Source of the DNA: CAVQGF01 sp045807945
GTDB lineage: Bacteria; Acidobacteriota; Terriglobia; Terriglobales; Acidobacteriaceae
Reading direction: 5' to 3'
Assembly: GCA_045807945.1 (NCBI GenBank)
Contig: JBJMGI010000092.1
Coordinates: forward strand, 25,862-89,861
DNA: 64,000 nucleotides
Shown here: positions 1-9,188 of the stretch, one piece after another
Position numbering within the stretch: the first letter of the stretch is position 1
Layout of the letters: each line of letters opens with the position of its first letter
Notes under the pieces: model-generated
Told to the model about the DNA's origin: nothing
The model's database searches: none
Seen by the model: only the letters and a program-made list of their open reading frames with translations
Made by a program: the position numbers and the translations under genes

Positions 1-898
1 CCGCATTCGTCGCCGAGAGCACTCGTACATTCACTTGCTTCGTACGCGACGAACCTACCCTCTCAAGCTCACCGCTCTCCAATACGCGCAGCAGTTTCGC
101 CTGCTGCTTCATCGGAACATTTGCGATCTCGTCGAGGAACAGCGTGCCTCCATCGGCAAGCTCCCATCGGCCAATGCGGTCCGTGCGAGCGTCGGTGAAC
201 GCGCCCTTCACGTGGCCGAAGACTTCGCTCTCGAAGGTCCCTTCGGAGAGCGCACCCGTATTTACCGTCACAAGTGGCTTGGACGCTCGCGCCGACAAGG
301 CATGGAGCGTCTTGGCCACCACCTCTTTGCCTGTTCCGTGCTCGCCAGTAATAAGGATATTGGCGTCGGACGGCCCCACCCGGCTGATCAGCTCCAGCAC
401 TGGCCGCATTGCACGCGACTCGGCGATGAATGTTGGAAGCCCCTGGGCGCGGAGCAGTCTGTTCTCGGCCTCAAGCCGTCGTGCACGTCGCAAGCTACGG
501 CTCAGCTCGACCTGCGTGCGCAGCACCGCGAGGAGCCGCTGGTTCTCCCACGGCTTCTGGATAAAATCTCGCGCACCGCGCAGCATCGCCTGTACCGCAA
601 GGTCAACGTTGGCCCATGCCGTCATTACGATCACCGGCAGGTCGCTGTCGATCGAACGAATAGATGAAAGAAGGTCGAGCCCTTCGTGCCCTGAAGTTGT
701 GTCGCGGGTGTAATTAAGGTCGATGAGAGCTACGTCGAAATCGGCAGTCTGCATCGCTTCAATTGCCGCAGCGGGCGAAGAGACGATCTCACCTTGCATC
801 TTTTCTGCCTTGATGAGCAGGCGCAGAGCTTCCCGGATGTCGGCCTGATCGTCGGCGACCAGGATGCGTGGAGCATCGGCTTGCTGTGCTGCTTCCAT
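1..898 (-). CDS. NtrC-type sigma-54-dependent response regulator, partial
   Basis: Transcription activator of the NtrC class; about 299 residues are visible and the 3' end lies outside the window. A receiver domain (residues 11-125) has the acidic pair D16-D17, phospho-acceptor D60, T93 and K115. The AAA+ sigma-54 interaction domain follows, with Walker A GEHGTGKE at 185-192 and Walker B GGTLFLDEI at 250-258. The sigma-54 contact loop reads GAFTDA (232-237) rather than the textbook GAFTGA. The Fis-type DNA-binding helix would lie beyond the edge. The ATG sits 8 bases after the stop of the TolC-like gene, so this is the last visible gene of the efflux operon and probably its autoregulator. Sigma-54 promoters with upstream palindromes in front of the efflux genes fit that role (inference). 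Confidence 0.93.
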   Translation of the reverse strand, partial: MEAAQQADAPRILVADDQADIREALRLLIKAEKMQGEIVSSPAAAIEAMQTADFDVALIDLNYTRDTTSGHEGLDLLSSIRSIDSDLPVIVMTAWANVDLAVQAMLRGARDFIQKPWENQRLLAVLRTQVELSRSLRRARRLEAENRLLRAQGLPTFIAESRAMRPVLELISRVGPSDANILITGEHGTGKEVVAKTLHALSARASKPLVTVNTGALSEGTFESEVFGHVKGAFTDARTDRIGRWELADGGTLFLDEIANVPMKQQAKLLRVLESGELERVGSSRTKQVNVRVLSATNA

Positions 899-906
899 GA
901 ATACCG

Positions 907-2817
907 TTATTGTGTTTTGCTCGGCACCACATCCTGCGCCTTCGGCATCTGGTGCAGCTCGCCGACTTCTGCGTCCCGCATACTGATGTTCAGACGGTCC
1001 AGTGTGGCGCCGATAGAGCGGTCAAGCTCTACTCTCGACTTCTCATAGATAGTACTCGCAGCCACGAGGTTCGATTCAGCGACCGCGAGGTCGCGCCCGG
1101 CGACCAGCACCTGAGCACTGGTGGAAGCACCCAGGTCGAGCTTCTTCTGCTCAATCTCAAAACTCTTTTGCGCCAGGTCGCGCGCCTTCTGCGCGGCGAG
1201 GACTCGTGCCCGATTCTGTTTTACGGAGAACATCGCGTTCCTGACTTCGATCACGATTTGGTTCTTGAGCTGCTGGATACGTAGCTCGGCTTGCCGGTAT
1301 TCCAGCTCCGAGCGCACTTGGTCGGCCTGCGCCGCGCGATTCCGCAAGGGGATATTCAAGTTCACCCCTATCGAATAGTCGGGCGAGGAATTGTTGAAGG
1401 TTCGTTGCAGAACGTCAGGGAAGCCGGTTGTCGCCAGCGGGGGTTCACCTTGAGCAAGCACGGCCGGATTCTGCACACCTGCTATACCCGAGCCGCCATA
1501 GAAACCAACTAGGTCCATTGTCGGCAGCAATGCATTCCTCGCTGCCTTCTTGGTGACTTGCCGGTTCTTGAGGTCCACGACTGCCTGGTACATTTCAGGC
1601 CGCTTGTCTACAGCTTCGTTGATAAGGTCCTGTACGGGACGCACGGGCTCACTCTCGGGCATGGACATCGTGTCCGTCGGCAGGACTTGAGTATCTGCCA
1701 AAGCAGTTTCCGCGAGAGTGCGGCTGATCGCGTTCTTCATAAGCAATTGCTGCAACTCGAAATTGCTCTCTGCCGTGATCAGCTCCTGGTTCCGCCCCTC
1801 GACTTCGGCTTCCGCGCGTAGAACTTCGATCGGCGCCATCGCCTGCAATTGCACCTGCTTGCGATTGTCTTCCAACGTTTTCTGCGCAAGCGTGAGCGAG
1901 CGTTCTTTAACCTTGGCGTCTTCGAATGCATTCACCAAGTCCCAATAGATGTTTTGGATCTGTGTGACGGTTGCGATCACCTGGTTGCGAAAGCCGGCGT
2001 CCGCAATATTCTTGTTGTTCTTCGCGATCACTATGAAGCGGCGATTTGGGCCGAATCCGAAACCCGAGAGCAGTCTCTGCCGAAGTTCGAATTGCCCAGC
2101 CGAGTTCAATAGGGGGTTAAGCGAGGTAAACACGCTGCTGCTCGTCTGCCGCGAGTTGTTGAATCCGAAGGAGAGGCTTGTGCCGCTCGTGAACGCTTGC
2201 GTGTAAAGAAAATTTGCCGTCGCGGTGTTCTCCTGTAATTGCGCCGTGCCCGTCGTCACCGTGTTCGCTAGCGGAAAAGCGGCGTGCTCGATGCTCAAGT
2301 TGCCATTGATGGCGGGATCGAATGATTCCACCGCAGCACCTGTGCCGATGGTGGACTGCACCAGGCCCGAAGCTCCGGAACCGGCTCCGCCGGCCCCTCC
2401 ACTCGTTCCGCCCGCTCCCGCCCCGGGAGCGTCGCTACCGAATCCGCCTACACCGCCGCCGGGAGTGCCTTGCACCAGTCCGCTCGCCACGCCGCGTGCG
2501 GAAGCGCCCGCTTTGGTTCTTAAAATGTCTGTGTCCGCGATCTGCAGGTTGTAACGCGAGATGGCGAGGTCCAGATTGTTCTCGAGCGCGAGCGCGATCG
2601 CGTCATCGAGCGAAAGCATCAGCTTCCCGTCTTTTATCAGATCCGCAAGCCGGGTCGAATTTGCCAGTGAGGCTGCCGGGACCGACCGGCCGATGTACGG
2701 TCCCACGGGATTGGGAAAGTAACCACGCGGCTTTCCATAATCAACGTTTGTTTGCTGCGGAAATGCAGTTGTAGCAAGCAGCAGTAGGATCACCAAACTC
2801 TTCCAAGAAGGGATCAT
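907..2817 (-). CDS. TolC-family outer membrane efflux channel
   Basis: 636-residue outer-membrane factor, the exit duct of a tripartite efflux pump. A signal peptide is visible (about residues 1-20, hydrophobic run ILLLLATTAF then FPQQ). The rest has the helical pattern of two outer-membrane efflux repeats, for example the periplasmic helix around QATVTQIQNIYWDLVNAFED and a second copy in the C-terminal half. At about residues 113-152 there is a long Gly/Ala/Ser-rich insertion that is not a usual part of TolC and probably forms a surface loop. The start codon overlaps the stop of the upstream ATPase gene as ATGA, so the two are translationally coupled. It probably works with the adaptor and ABC permeases of the same operon. 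Confidence 0.92.
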   Translation of the reverse strand: MIPSWKSLVILLLLATTAFPQQTNVDYGKPRGYFPNPVGPYIGRSVPAASLANSTRLADLIKDGKLMLSLDDAIALALENNLDLAISRYNLQIADTDILRTKAGASARGVASGLVQGTPGGGVGGFGSDAPGAGAGGTSGGAGGAGSGASGLVQSTIGTGAAVESFDPAINGNLSIEHAAFPLANTVTTGTAQLQENTATANFLYTQAFTSGTSLSFGFNNSRQTSSSVFTSLNPLLNSAGQFELRQRLLSGFGFGPNRRFIVIAKNNKNIADAGFRNQVIATVTQIQNIYWDLVNAFEDAKVKERSLTLAQKTLEDNRKQVQLQAMAPIEVLRAEAEVEGRNQELITAESNFELQQLLMKNAISRTLAETALADTQVLPTDTMSMPESEPVRPVQDLINEAVDKRPEMYQAVVDLKNRQVTKKAARNALLPTMDLVGFYGGSGIAGVQNPAVLAQGEPPLATTGFPDVLQRTFNNSSPDYSIGVNLNIPLRNRAAQADQVRSELEYRQAELRIQQLKNQIVIEVRNAMFSVKQNRARVLAAQKARDLAQKSFEIEQKKLDLGASTSAQVLVAGRDLAVAESNLVAASTIYEKSRVELDRSIGATLDRLNISMRDAEVGELHQMPKAQDVVPSKTQ

Positions 2818-3521
2818 CGAACTCCAGTTCCTGACACTTGCGAATTCGCGGTGTCGAAATCCAACCAGCCATCCAGCAATTTCACGATTCGACTCCCGTA
2901 AGCCGCATTCGCTTCCGAATGGCTCACCTGGACAATGGTCGTACCTTCACGGTTAAGCTGTTGAAACAGTTCCATGATGGTTCTTGCCTGGTCGGAATGC
3001 AGATTACCGGTCGGCTCGTCTGCCAGCAGAAGTTTGGGATCGTTCACCACAGCGCGTGCGACGCCCACGAGTTGCTGCTGTCCCCCCGAGAGCTGCGGAG
3101 GATAAAGGTCTTTTTTCCCGACAATGTGGAAGCGGTCGAGGATGTCGGCTACCTTGGCGGCTCGGTCGGAACGCTTGATGTCCTTATAGGAAAGCGGCAG
3201 GTCGATGTTCTCTGCGACGGTCAGATTGTCGAGCAGGTGGTAGCTCTGGAAAACAAATCCAATGTTCTTTTTGCTGAGCTCAACACGTTCCTTGCGGTTC
3301 AGTTTCTGGACGGGCTGCCCGTCGAAGATATATTCGCCTTCCCAGCTGTCATCGAGCATGCCCAGAATGCTGAGCAGGCTCGTCTTGCCGGCGCCGCTCG
3401 GCCCCATTACAGTCACAAACTCGCCTGGTTCGATGGACAAGTTAATGCGACGCAGTACGAACGTCTCGCCCGCGGGGATCTTGTAACTCTTTTGTAGGTT
3501 CTTAAGTTCGATCATGGTCAT
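2814..3521 (-). CDS. MacB/LolD-type ABC transporter ATPase
   Basis: ATP-binding subunit of about 235 residues for a MacB-like exporter. It has Walker A GPSGAGKT, a Q-loop FQSYHL, signature LSGGQQQL, Walker B LLLADEP followed by TGNL, and the switch histidine in VQVSHSE. The last signature residue is Leu where Arg is usual. Translation could in principle begin further upstream, but those residues would lie over the end of the permease gene and are not ABC-like. The ATG chosen overlaps the permease stop as ATGA; a second ATG two codons later is possible. It probably energises the ADOP permease encoded immediately upstream, since that protein carries no ATPase domain. Confidence 0.9.
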   Translation of the reverse strand: MTMIELKNLQKSYKIPAGETFVLRRINLSIEPGEFVTVMGPSGAGKTSLLSILGMLDDSWEGEYIFDGQPVQKLNRKERVELSKKNIGFVFQSYHLLDNLTVAENIDLPLSYKDIKRSDRAAKVADILDRFHIVGKKDLYPPQLSGGQQQLVGVARAVVNDPKLLLADEPTGNLHSDQARTIMELFQQLNREGTTIVQVSHSEANAAYGSRIVKLLDGWLDFDTANSQVSGTGVR

Positions 3522-6037
3522 TCGTAGCGCAGCGCCACCATGGGATCTACTTTCGTCGCGCGTCGAGCGGGGATCATGCTGGCCAAGACCCCGACCGCCG
3601 CCAGGATTGCGACGACGACAACAAGCGAAAGCGGGTCGGTATTCTGCAATCCGAATAACATGCTGTTGATCAGGCGCGTGCACAGAATCGCCAGCGGAAC
3701 GCCGATACAGATCCCCACTCCGACAAGCAGCATCGACTCGCGCATCACTAGAGTGAGCACGTTTCCCCGCTGCGCGCCCAACGCCATGCGCACCCCGATC
3801 TCGCGTGTGCGGCCGGCGACTGTGTACGCCATCACCCCATACAGGCCTATGCAGGCCAACGCAAGCGCGAGAGCCCCAAAAAAAGTGGAGAGCTTGGCGA
3901 TTGTGATTTCGTTGCTGATCGTCGAATCGACCAAGTAATCCATTGTCTTGATGCTGCTGATCGGCAGACCCGAGTTGAACGACTTGATCTCAGCCCGCGC
4001 GGTTTCCGTCATAGCATCAGGATTCACGGCTGTTCTGATGGCTATTTGCATCAGTCCAAGAGCTTCGTCCGTCTGCGAGATGGGTCGATAAAACATTGGC
4101 GGGATCGGCTTCTCGAGGCTTTGATGGCGCACATCGCGAACCACACCAACTATCTGCATTGGTTTATCGACATACTTCGGATCGTCGATTGCGAAGTGGC
4201 GACCCATCGGGTCCTGTCCATGAAAGAAAAAGTTCACGAACTGCTGGTTAACCACGGCCACTCGGGTTGAGCTTGCAGTGTCTTGGGCGCCGAACTCGCG
4301 GCCCTCTATAACCGGGATGCTGAGTGCGGAAAAGAATCCCGGGCTGATTTTGTCCCACGATGCCTGCTTCTGGTCCTCATTGGCGGGGACAAAGTTTTCC
4401 ACGTTGATGCTGCTGTCGCTATCAGAGCCGGAAAAGAGGCCTGACTCCGAAATTGCGACTTGCTTCACTCCGGGCATTCTTTCCAGCCGTCTTTGCAGCT
4501 CATCAGCGACTTGGGTTGAAGCGGCGGGCGTCTCATAGCCGGCAGTGATCGGGTCCACGCGTACCAGCAACAAGTGGTCGCGGCTAAACCCTAACTGCAC
4601 GTTTTCCAGATTTTTTAGGCTGCGGATCAGGAGACCGGCGGCGAACAGCACCAGCACAGAAAGAGCAACCTGTGCCGCCACGAGAAGCTTGCCCCATTGG
4701 AAACCACCGCGCGTTCCTGATTCGCCGGCGCTAACGCCGCCTTTGAGTGCCGAGTTCACATCAACTTTAAGAGATCGTAAAGCCGGCACCAATCCAAACA
4801 GGATGCCCGTCAGCAGGCATACGCTTGCGGTGAAGGCGAGCACGCGAAGATCGGGCGTGATCTGCAATCCCGTACTTGCCACTGTGACTCCGAAGAGCCG
4901 CAGGAGGAGCTGTGTTCCCCAGAATGCGAACAAAAGTCCCAAACCTCCACCCAGGAAAGCCAGCAACACGCTCTCGGTCAGTAGTTGCGAGACCACGCGC
5001 GACGGCTTGGCGCCGATCGCGAGCCGCACCGCCATCTCTCGTTGTCGTACCTTCGCGCGGGCGAGCAAAAGGTTGGCGACATTCACGCACGCTATAAGCA
5101 GCACCAGTCCCACGATCCCCATCAGGAGCATCAATGGCTTTGCAAAGCTGCCGCGCAGTACGGACATTCCCCGTGCCCCGGGGACGACATCAATCGGGTG
5201 TTTCTTCACTTCGACCAGATCGTTCTGTCGAAGCCGCGCGCCGAATGATCCATTCAATGCTTGTTGCAGCACAACGTTCAAATTTGCCTTTGCTTGTGAA
5301 ACCGAGACACCAGGCTTGAGCCGTGCCATCAGCGTGAGCCAAGAAGATTCAGGATCGTCGAGCCACTTGCGACCGCGGAGCACCTGCGATTGCATCATCA
5401 TGGGGATCCAAACTTCCTGAACGTCTCCGACGACTTGCCCGTGGAACCCCGGCGGCGCCACTCCGACGACCGTGAGCGGGTACTCGTTGAAGCGAAGTGT
5501 AGTACCCACGATGCTCGGGTCTGAGTTGAAGCGGCTGCGGAACATGGAGTAGCTGATGACCGCGATCGGGTGTCCTCCTTCAACTTTGTCGTCGTCGGGC
5601 GTCAGGGTCCTTCCTATGTACGGGTTTACACCAAGCAGCGAGAAGTAATTCCCAGTGACTAGCGAACCCACCACTTCGTCGGAAATGCTCTTTCCAGATG
5701 CATCCGCGGTGCGGACTCGATGTATTTCCCCCGCAGCGAGCACATCTTCAAAGACGTTGTTGTGGTCGCGGATCTCCTTGTAGAGCGGGTAAGAGAAGAT
5801 GTCCGTCTGCGGAGTGCCATGGGAACGGTTGTGCGCCAGCGTCGGATCGCCGATCACCACCAGCCGCTGCACGTCGCGCACCGGCAGCATCTTCAGGATG
5901 ACTGCGTTGATCAGTGTGAAGATGGCGGTGTTCGCGCCGATGCCCAGAGCCAAGGTGAGCACGGCTACGGTCGTGAAGCCGGGCGACTTGGCTAACATTC
6001 TGAATGCGTAGCGGACGTCTTGCAGGATCGATTCCAT
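3518..6037 (-). CDS. ADOP-family macrolide-export-type permease
   Basis: 839-residue inner-membrane permease. The N-terminus carries the ADOP signature: a short amphipathic lead with DVRYAFRMLAKSPGF, then the first transmembrane helix and ALGIGANTAIF. The protein is a tandem duplication of the MacB unit: each half has a periplasmic MacB_PCD-like domain followed by three FtsX-type helices. The second FtsX block ends in the typical PARRATKVDPMVALRYE. It starts directly after the stop of the preceding ADOP gene (TAAATG) and overlaps the following ATPase gene. The substrate is unknown; by family it is an exporter of toxic or lipophilic compounds, or an envelope-stress mechanotransmitter. Confidence 0.93.
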   Translation of the reverse strand: MESILQDVRYAFRMLAKSPGFTTVAVLTLALGIGANTAIFTLINAVILKMLPVRDVQRLVVIGDPTLAHNRSHGTPQTDIFSYPLYKEIRDHNNVFEDVLAAGEIHRVRTADASGKSISDEVVGSLVTGNYFSLLGVNPYIGRTLTPDDDKVEGGHPIAVISYSMFRSRFNSDPSIVGTTLRFNEYPLTVVGVAPPGFHGQVVGDVQEVWIPMMMQSQVLRGRKWLDDPESSWLTLMARLKPGVSVSQAKANLNVVLQQALNGSFGARLRQNDLVEVKKHPIDVVPGARGMSVLRGSFAKPLMLLMGIVGLVLLIACVNVANLLLARAKVRQREMAVRLAIGAKPSRVVSQLLTESVLLAFLGGGLGLLFAFWGTQLLLRLFGVTVASTGLQITPDLRVLAFTASVCLLTGILFGLVPALRSLKVDVNSALKGGVSAGESGTRGGFQWGKLLVAAQVALSVLVLFAAGLLIRSLKNLENVQLGFSRDHLLLVRVDPITAGYETPAASTQVADELQRRLERMPGVKQVAISESGLFSGSDSDSSINVENFVPANEDQKQASWDKISPGFFSALSIPVIEGREFGAQDTASSTRVAVVNQQFVNFFFHGQDPMGRHFAIDDPKYVDKPMQIVGVVRDVRHQSLEKPIPPMFYRPISQTDEALGLMQIAIRTAVNPDAMTETARAEIKSFNSGLPISSIKTMDYLVDSTISNEITIAKLSTFFGALALALACIGLYGVMAYTVAGRTREIGVRMALGAQRGNVLTLVMRESMLLVGVGICIGVPLAILCTRLINSMLFGLQNTDPLSLVVVVAILAAVGVLASMIPARRATKVDPMVALRYE

Positions 6038-8461
6038 TTACTCGTACCTCAGGGCGACCATGGGGTCCACATTGGTGGCGCGCCGCGCCGGGATCAAACA
6101 AGCAATGATTGCGACCGCGAACAGGAGCGCGGGAATCACAAAGAACGTGAGCGGGTCGTGCGCGCTCACGCCGTACAAGAGCGAGCTCATGAGGCGGGTC
6201 AAGGCGGATGCTAAAAAGATTCCAATAGTGGCTCCGATAACCGCGAGTCGTGCACCCTCGCCAAGGATCATCGTCAGAACATTTCCTCGCGTGGCACCCA
6301 GCGCCATACGCACGCCGATCTCGCGCGTCCGTTGGATCACACCCTGCGAGATCACTCCGTACGCTCCGACGCAGGCGAGAGCAAGCGCGGCACATCCAAA
6401 CACCGCAAGCAGCAACATGGTAACGCGTCGGATGGCCATCATCTCCTTCGCTGCCGTTTCCATGCTGACCACACGTATCACTGGCTGGTCCTTGTCCACG
6501 CTCCAGATCGCCTGCCGCGCGGAGTTGACCACCGAGTCGGGGTCGCCATTCGTGCGCAACGTGAATGCCATCATCTGAAAGAGGTACGGACTCTGGTTGT
6601 ACGAGACATACATCTCCGGCTGAATGTCTTGATCTAGGCCGGCATGTTTAACGTCGTTGATGATGCCAACGATTTGTGCCCAGTGTGGTTTTCCGGGCTC
6701 ACCAAAATCGACCCGCTTCCCAATCGCGTCTTTGTCGGCAAAAAAGTTCTTGGCGAATCTTTCATTCACCACGGCTACCAGCGGGGAATTCAATCGGTCG
6801 GTATCGTTGAAGCCGCGACCCTTGAGGACGCTGATACGCATCACGGCGAAATATGCAGGCGTGACCACGCGGAAAGCCGATTCCGGCTGGTCCTGGGGAT
6901 TAGGCGAGGTGCCTTCGATGGTAAAGGTGGTGGTTGAATCAAATCCGCTAAGCGGAAGAAAGTCGATTGCCGCCGCGTGCTGCACCCCAGGGGTGCCCGA
7001 GAGCGCGGGAAGTAGCCGGTCCATATAGGCGCGCTTTGCGGGATCATCGGGATATTTCTTCTCCGACATAGTGATGTACATCGTCAGCACGTCGGAGGGA
7101 TCGAAGCCATACGACATCCGCTGCAATCGGTCAAAACTCTTTATCGTTAACCCCGCCCCGATCAGGACCACGACCGCAATCGATATTTCCGCGACCACCA
7201 ATGCATTGCGGAGCCACTTGCTTCGCTTGCTGATGCCAGATGAACCGCTCGCGTCTTTCATGCTTTGGGCGACGTTGCCGGAACTGCTGTGCAACGCGGG
7301 CGGCAATCCAAACAGCAGCCCCGTGAGCAGGACCAGTCCTCCGCAAAACGCAAGCACTGAGGCGTTGATAGGAATACTCTCGACCCGCGGTATTCCCAGG
7401 TTATAGATATGAGTAGGGAAGACGGCAACCAGTCCGCGGGTGACCCAGTAAGCGCACAAAACTCCAAGCGCCCCTCCGATAGCGGAGAGCAACAGACTTT
7501 CGGAAAGGAGCTGGCGGATGAGATCGGTACGGCCTGCCCCAAGTGCAACCCGTACCGAGATCTCGCGCGTGCGGGCGTGCATGCGCGAGAGCATCAGATT
7601 GGCTACATTCGCTACGGCTATCAGCAGCAAAAGTCCGACCGCGCTAAACAGGATCAGTAGTGTCGGACGGATGTCCCCGACCTTTCCCTCGCGAAAGTCT
7701 CTGAGCAGCACGCCCCAACCGGCATTCGTTTCTGGATGCTCTATCGCCAACTGCTTGGCGATGGAATTCAATTCGTCGCTGGCTTGCTGCATTGTGACCC
7801 CCGGCCGCAAGCGACCCACTAGTCGAAGGTCGAACTTGTCGCGGTCCTGGTAGCTGGCCGGATCCATATCGAGCGGAAGCCAGAGCTCGCCATTCTCTGG
7901 TTGTCGGAAGTCTTGTGGCATCACGCCAATAACCGTGTGCGGTGTTCCGTTCAAGGTGATGCTTTTGCCGACGATACTTGCATCTCGCGCCAAGCGGCGG
8001 TCCCAAAGTCTATAGCTGATCACCACCACCGGTGCGTGCGCGGTGCCATCTTCCTGCTCGGAAAAAGTGCGACCCATCAACGGCGGGACATCCAGCGCCT
8101 GGAACATGCTATGCGCGAATCGATAACCGGTGATGGCTTCTGGTTCACCGTTGCCGGTCAAGTCGACCGGGCGAAGGTCACGCGAGACGCCGATCACTTC
8201 AAAGGAATGGCTGCGCTGCTTCCAATCGAGATAGTTTGCGGGACGCACCGGTGTGCGATGCGCTTTCATTTCACGAATATCTACCAGCCGGTCCGAGTGA
8301 GGAAAGGGCAGCGGTTTCAGCAGGACCTCGTTCACGACCGCGAAGATGGCGGTGTTCGCGCCGATGCCGAGCGCGATACAAATTACTACCGTGATGGAGA
8401 AAGCGGGATTCTTGAGCACAGTCCGCATAGCCATGCGGATATCGTGCAACAGCCGTTCCAT
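6038..8461 (-). CDS. ADOP-family macrolide-export-type permease
   Basis: 807-residue paralogue of the next permease in the operon, with the same duplicated MacB_PCD/FtsX layout. The N-terminus has DIRMAMRTVLKNPAFS and ALGIGANTAIF; the C-terminus ends PARRATNVDPMVALRYE. The ATG at the MERLLHDIR residues is chosen because it matches the family N-terminus; residues upstream of it are unlike ADOP and overlap the ATPase gene. It begins 14 bases after the ATPase gene. Two ADOP permeases and two ATPases in one operon suggest either two exporters sharing one adaptor and channel, or a heteromeric pump. Confidence 0.93.
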   Translation of the reverse strand: MERLLHDIRMAMRTVLKNPAFSITVVICIALGIGANTAIFAVVNEVLLKPLPFPHSDRLVDIREMKAHRTPVRPANYLDWKQRSHSFEVIGVSRDLRPVDLTGNGEPEAITGYRFAHSMFQALDVPPLMGRTFSEQEDGTAHAPVVVISYRLWDRRLARDASIVGKSITLNGTPHTVIGVMPQDFRQPENGELWLPLDMDPASYQDRDKFDLRLVGRLRPGVTMQQASDELNSIAKQLAIEHPETNAGWGVLLRDFREGKVGDIRPTLLILFSAVGLLLLIAVANVANLMLSRMHARTREISVRVALGAGRTDLIRQLLSESLLLSAIGGALGVLCAYWVTRGLVAVFPTHIYNLGIPRVESIPINASVLAFCGGLVLLTGLLFGLPPALHSSSGNVAQSMKDASGSSGISKRSKWLRNALVVAEISIAVVVLIGAGLTIKSFDRLQRMSYGFDPSDVLTMYITMSEKKYPDDPAKRAYMDRLLPALSGTPGVQHAAAIDFLPLSGFDSTTTFTIEGTSPNPQDQPESAFRVVTPAYFAVMRISVLKGRGFNDTDRLNSPLVAVVNERFAKNFFADKDAIGKRVDFGEPGKPHWAQIVGIINDVKHAGLDQDIQPEMYVSYNQSPYLFQMMAFTLRTNGDPDSVVNSARQAIWSVDKDQPVIRVVSMETAAKEMMAIRRVTMLLLAVFGCAALALACVGAYGVISQGVIQRTREIGVRMALGATRGNVLTMILGEGARLAVIGATIGIFLASALTRLMSSLLYGVSAHDPLTFFVIPALLFAVAIIACLIPARRATNVDPMVALRYE

Positions 8462-8475
8462 GATGGGCTCCCCGA

Positions 8476-9168
8476 TTAGGCGTGGACGCTTTCTTCGACC
8501 ACTTTGCCATCGAACATGTGGATAGTGCGCTGTGCATGCCGCGCGAAACGCTCGTCGTGCGTCACCATGCAAATGGTTGCGCCTTCGCGGTGAAGTTCTT
8601 GCAGCAGCTGCATCACTGCTTCGCCGTTCCGCGAATCAAGGTTCCCGGTCGGCTCGTCTGCCAGCAGGATGAGCGGCTTGCCGGCGAGAGCACGCGCCAC
8701 TGCGACGCGCTGCTGTTGACCGCCGGAAAGTTGCGAAGGGTAGTGACGCATGCGATGCGCCATGCCCACGCGCTCCAGCGCATTATGGACGCGGTCCTTG
8801 CGTTCCGCGGCCGACATGTCGCGATACGTGAGTGGCAGCTCGACATTTTCGTAGACAGTAAGATCGCCGATCAGGTTGAAACTCTGGAAGATGAAGCCGA
8901 TCTCCTGATTGCGGATGCGCGCGCGGTCTGCGAAATCCAAGCCTTGCACCGGCTTATTGTTCAGCAGATAAACACCGTCCGTCGGAGAATCGAGCAGCCC
9001 CAGGATGGAAAGGAGCGTGGATTTTCCGCAACCCGAAGGTCCGGCCATAGCGACGTATTCGCCGTCGGTGATATCGAGATGGATTCCGGAGAGCGCGTGC
9101 GTCTCTACTTCATCCGTGTAGAAGACCTTCGTGACGTTCTCGAGATGGATCAGTGTCTTTCCTGCCAT
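8476..9168 (-). CDS. MacB/LolD-type ABC transporter ATPase
   Basis: 230-residue ATP-binding subunit. Walker A GPSGCGKST, Q-loop FQSFNL, canonical signature LSGGQQQR, Walker B LLADEPTGNLDSRNG and switch THDE are all intact. The ATG is preferred over a GTG three codons upstream because AAGGGTG lies at ideal ribosome-binding distance from the ATG and covers the GTG. It starts about 20 bases downstream of the adaptor gene and is followed closely by the first ADOP permease, which it probably drives. This ATPase has a standard signature, whereas the second ATPase of the operon has LSGGQQQL. Confidence 0.92.
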   Translation of the reverse strand: MAGKTLIHLENVTKVFYTDEVETHALSGIHLDITDGEYVAMAGPSGCGKSTLLSILGLLDSPTDGVYLLNNKPVQGLDFADRARIRNQEIGFIFQSFNLIGDLTVYENVELPLTYRDMSAAERKDRVHNALERVGMAHRMRHYPSQLSGGQQQRVAVARALAGKPLILLADEPTGNLDSRNGEAVMQLLQELHREGATICMVTHDERFARHAQRTIHMFDGKVVEESVHA

Positions 9169-9188
9169 TTTGTTCACCCTTCGCTTGA

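Noticed and set aside
3522..3683. N-terminal extension of the second ATPase upstream of its ATG
   Set aside because: The extra 54 residues lie over the end of the permease gene and are unlike ABC proteins; the ATGA overlap gives a natural start.
4545..5420. Long plus-strand open frame opposite the ADOP permease gene
   Set aside because: It is rich in Arg/Ser/Pro with no family motifs, and lies opposite a clear membrane protein with proper codon use. It is a by-product of GC-rich third positions.
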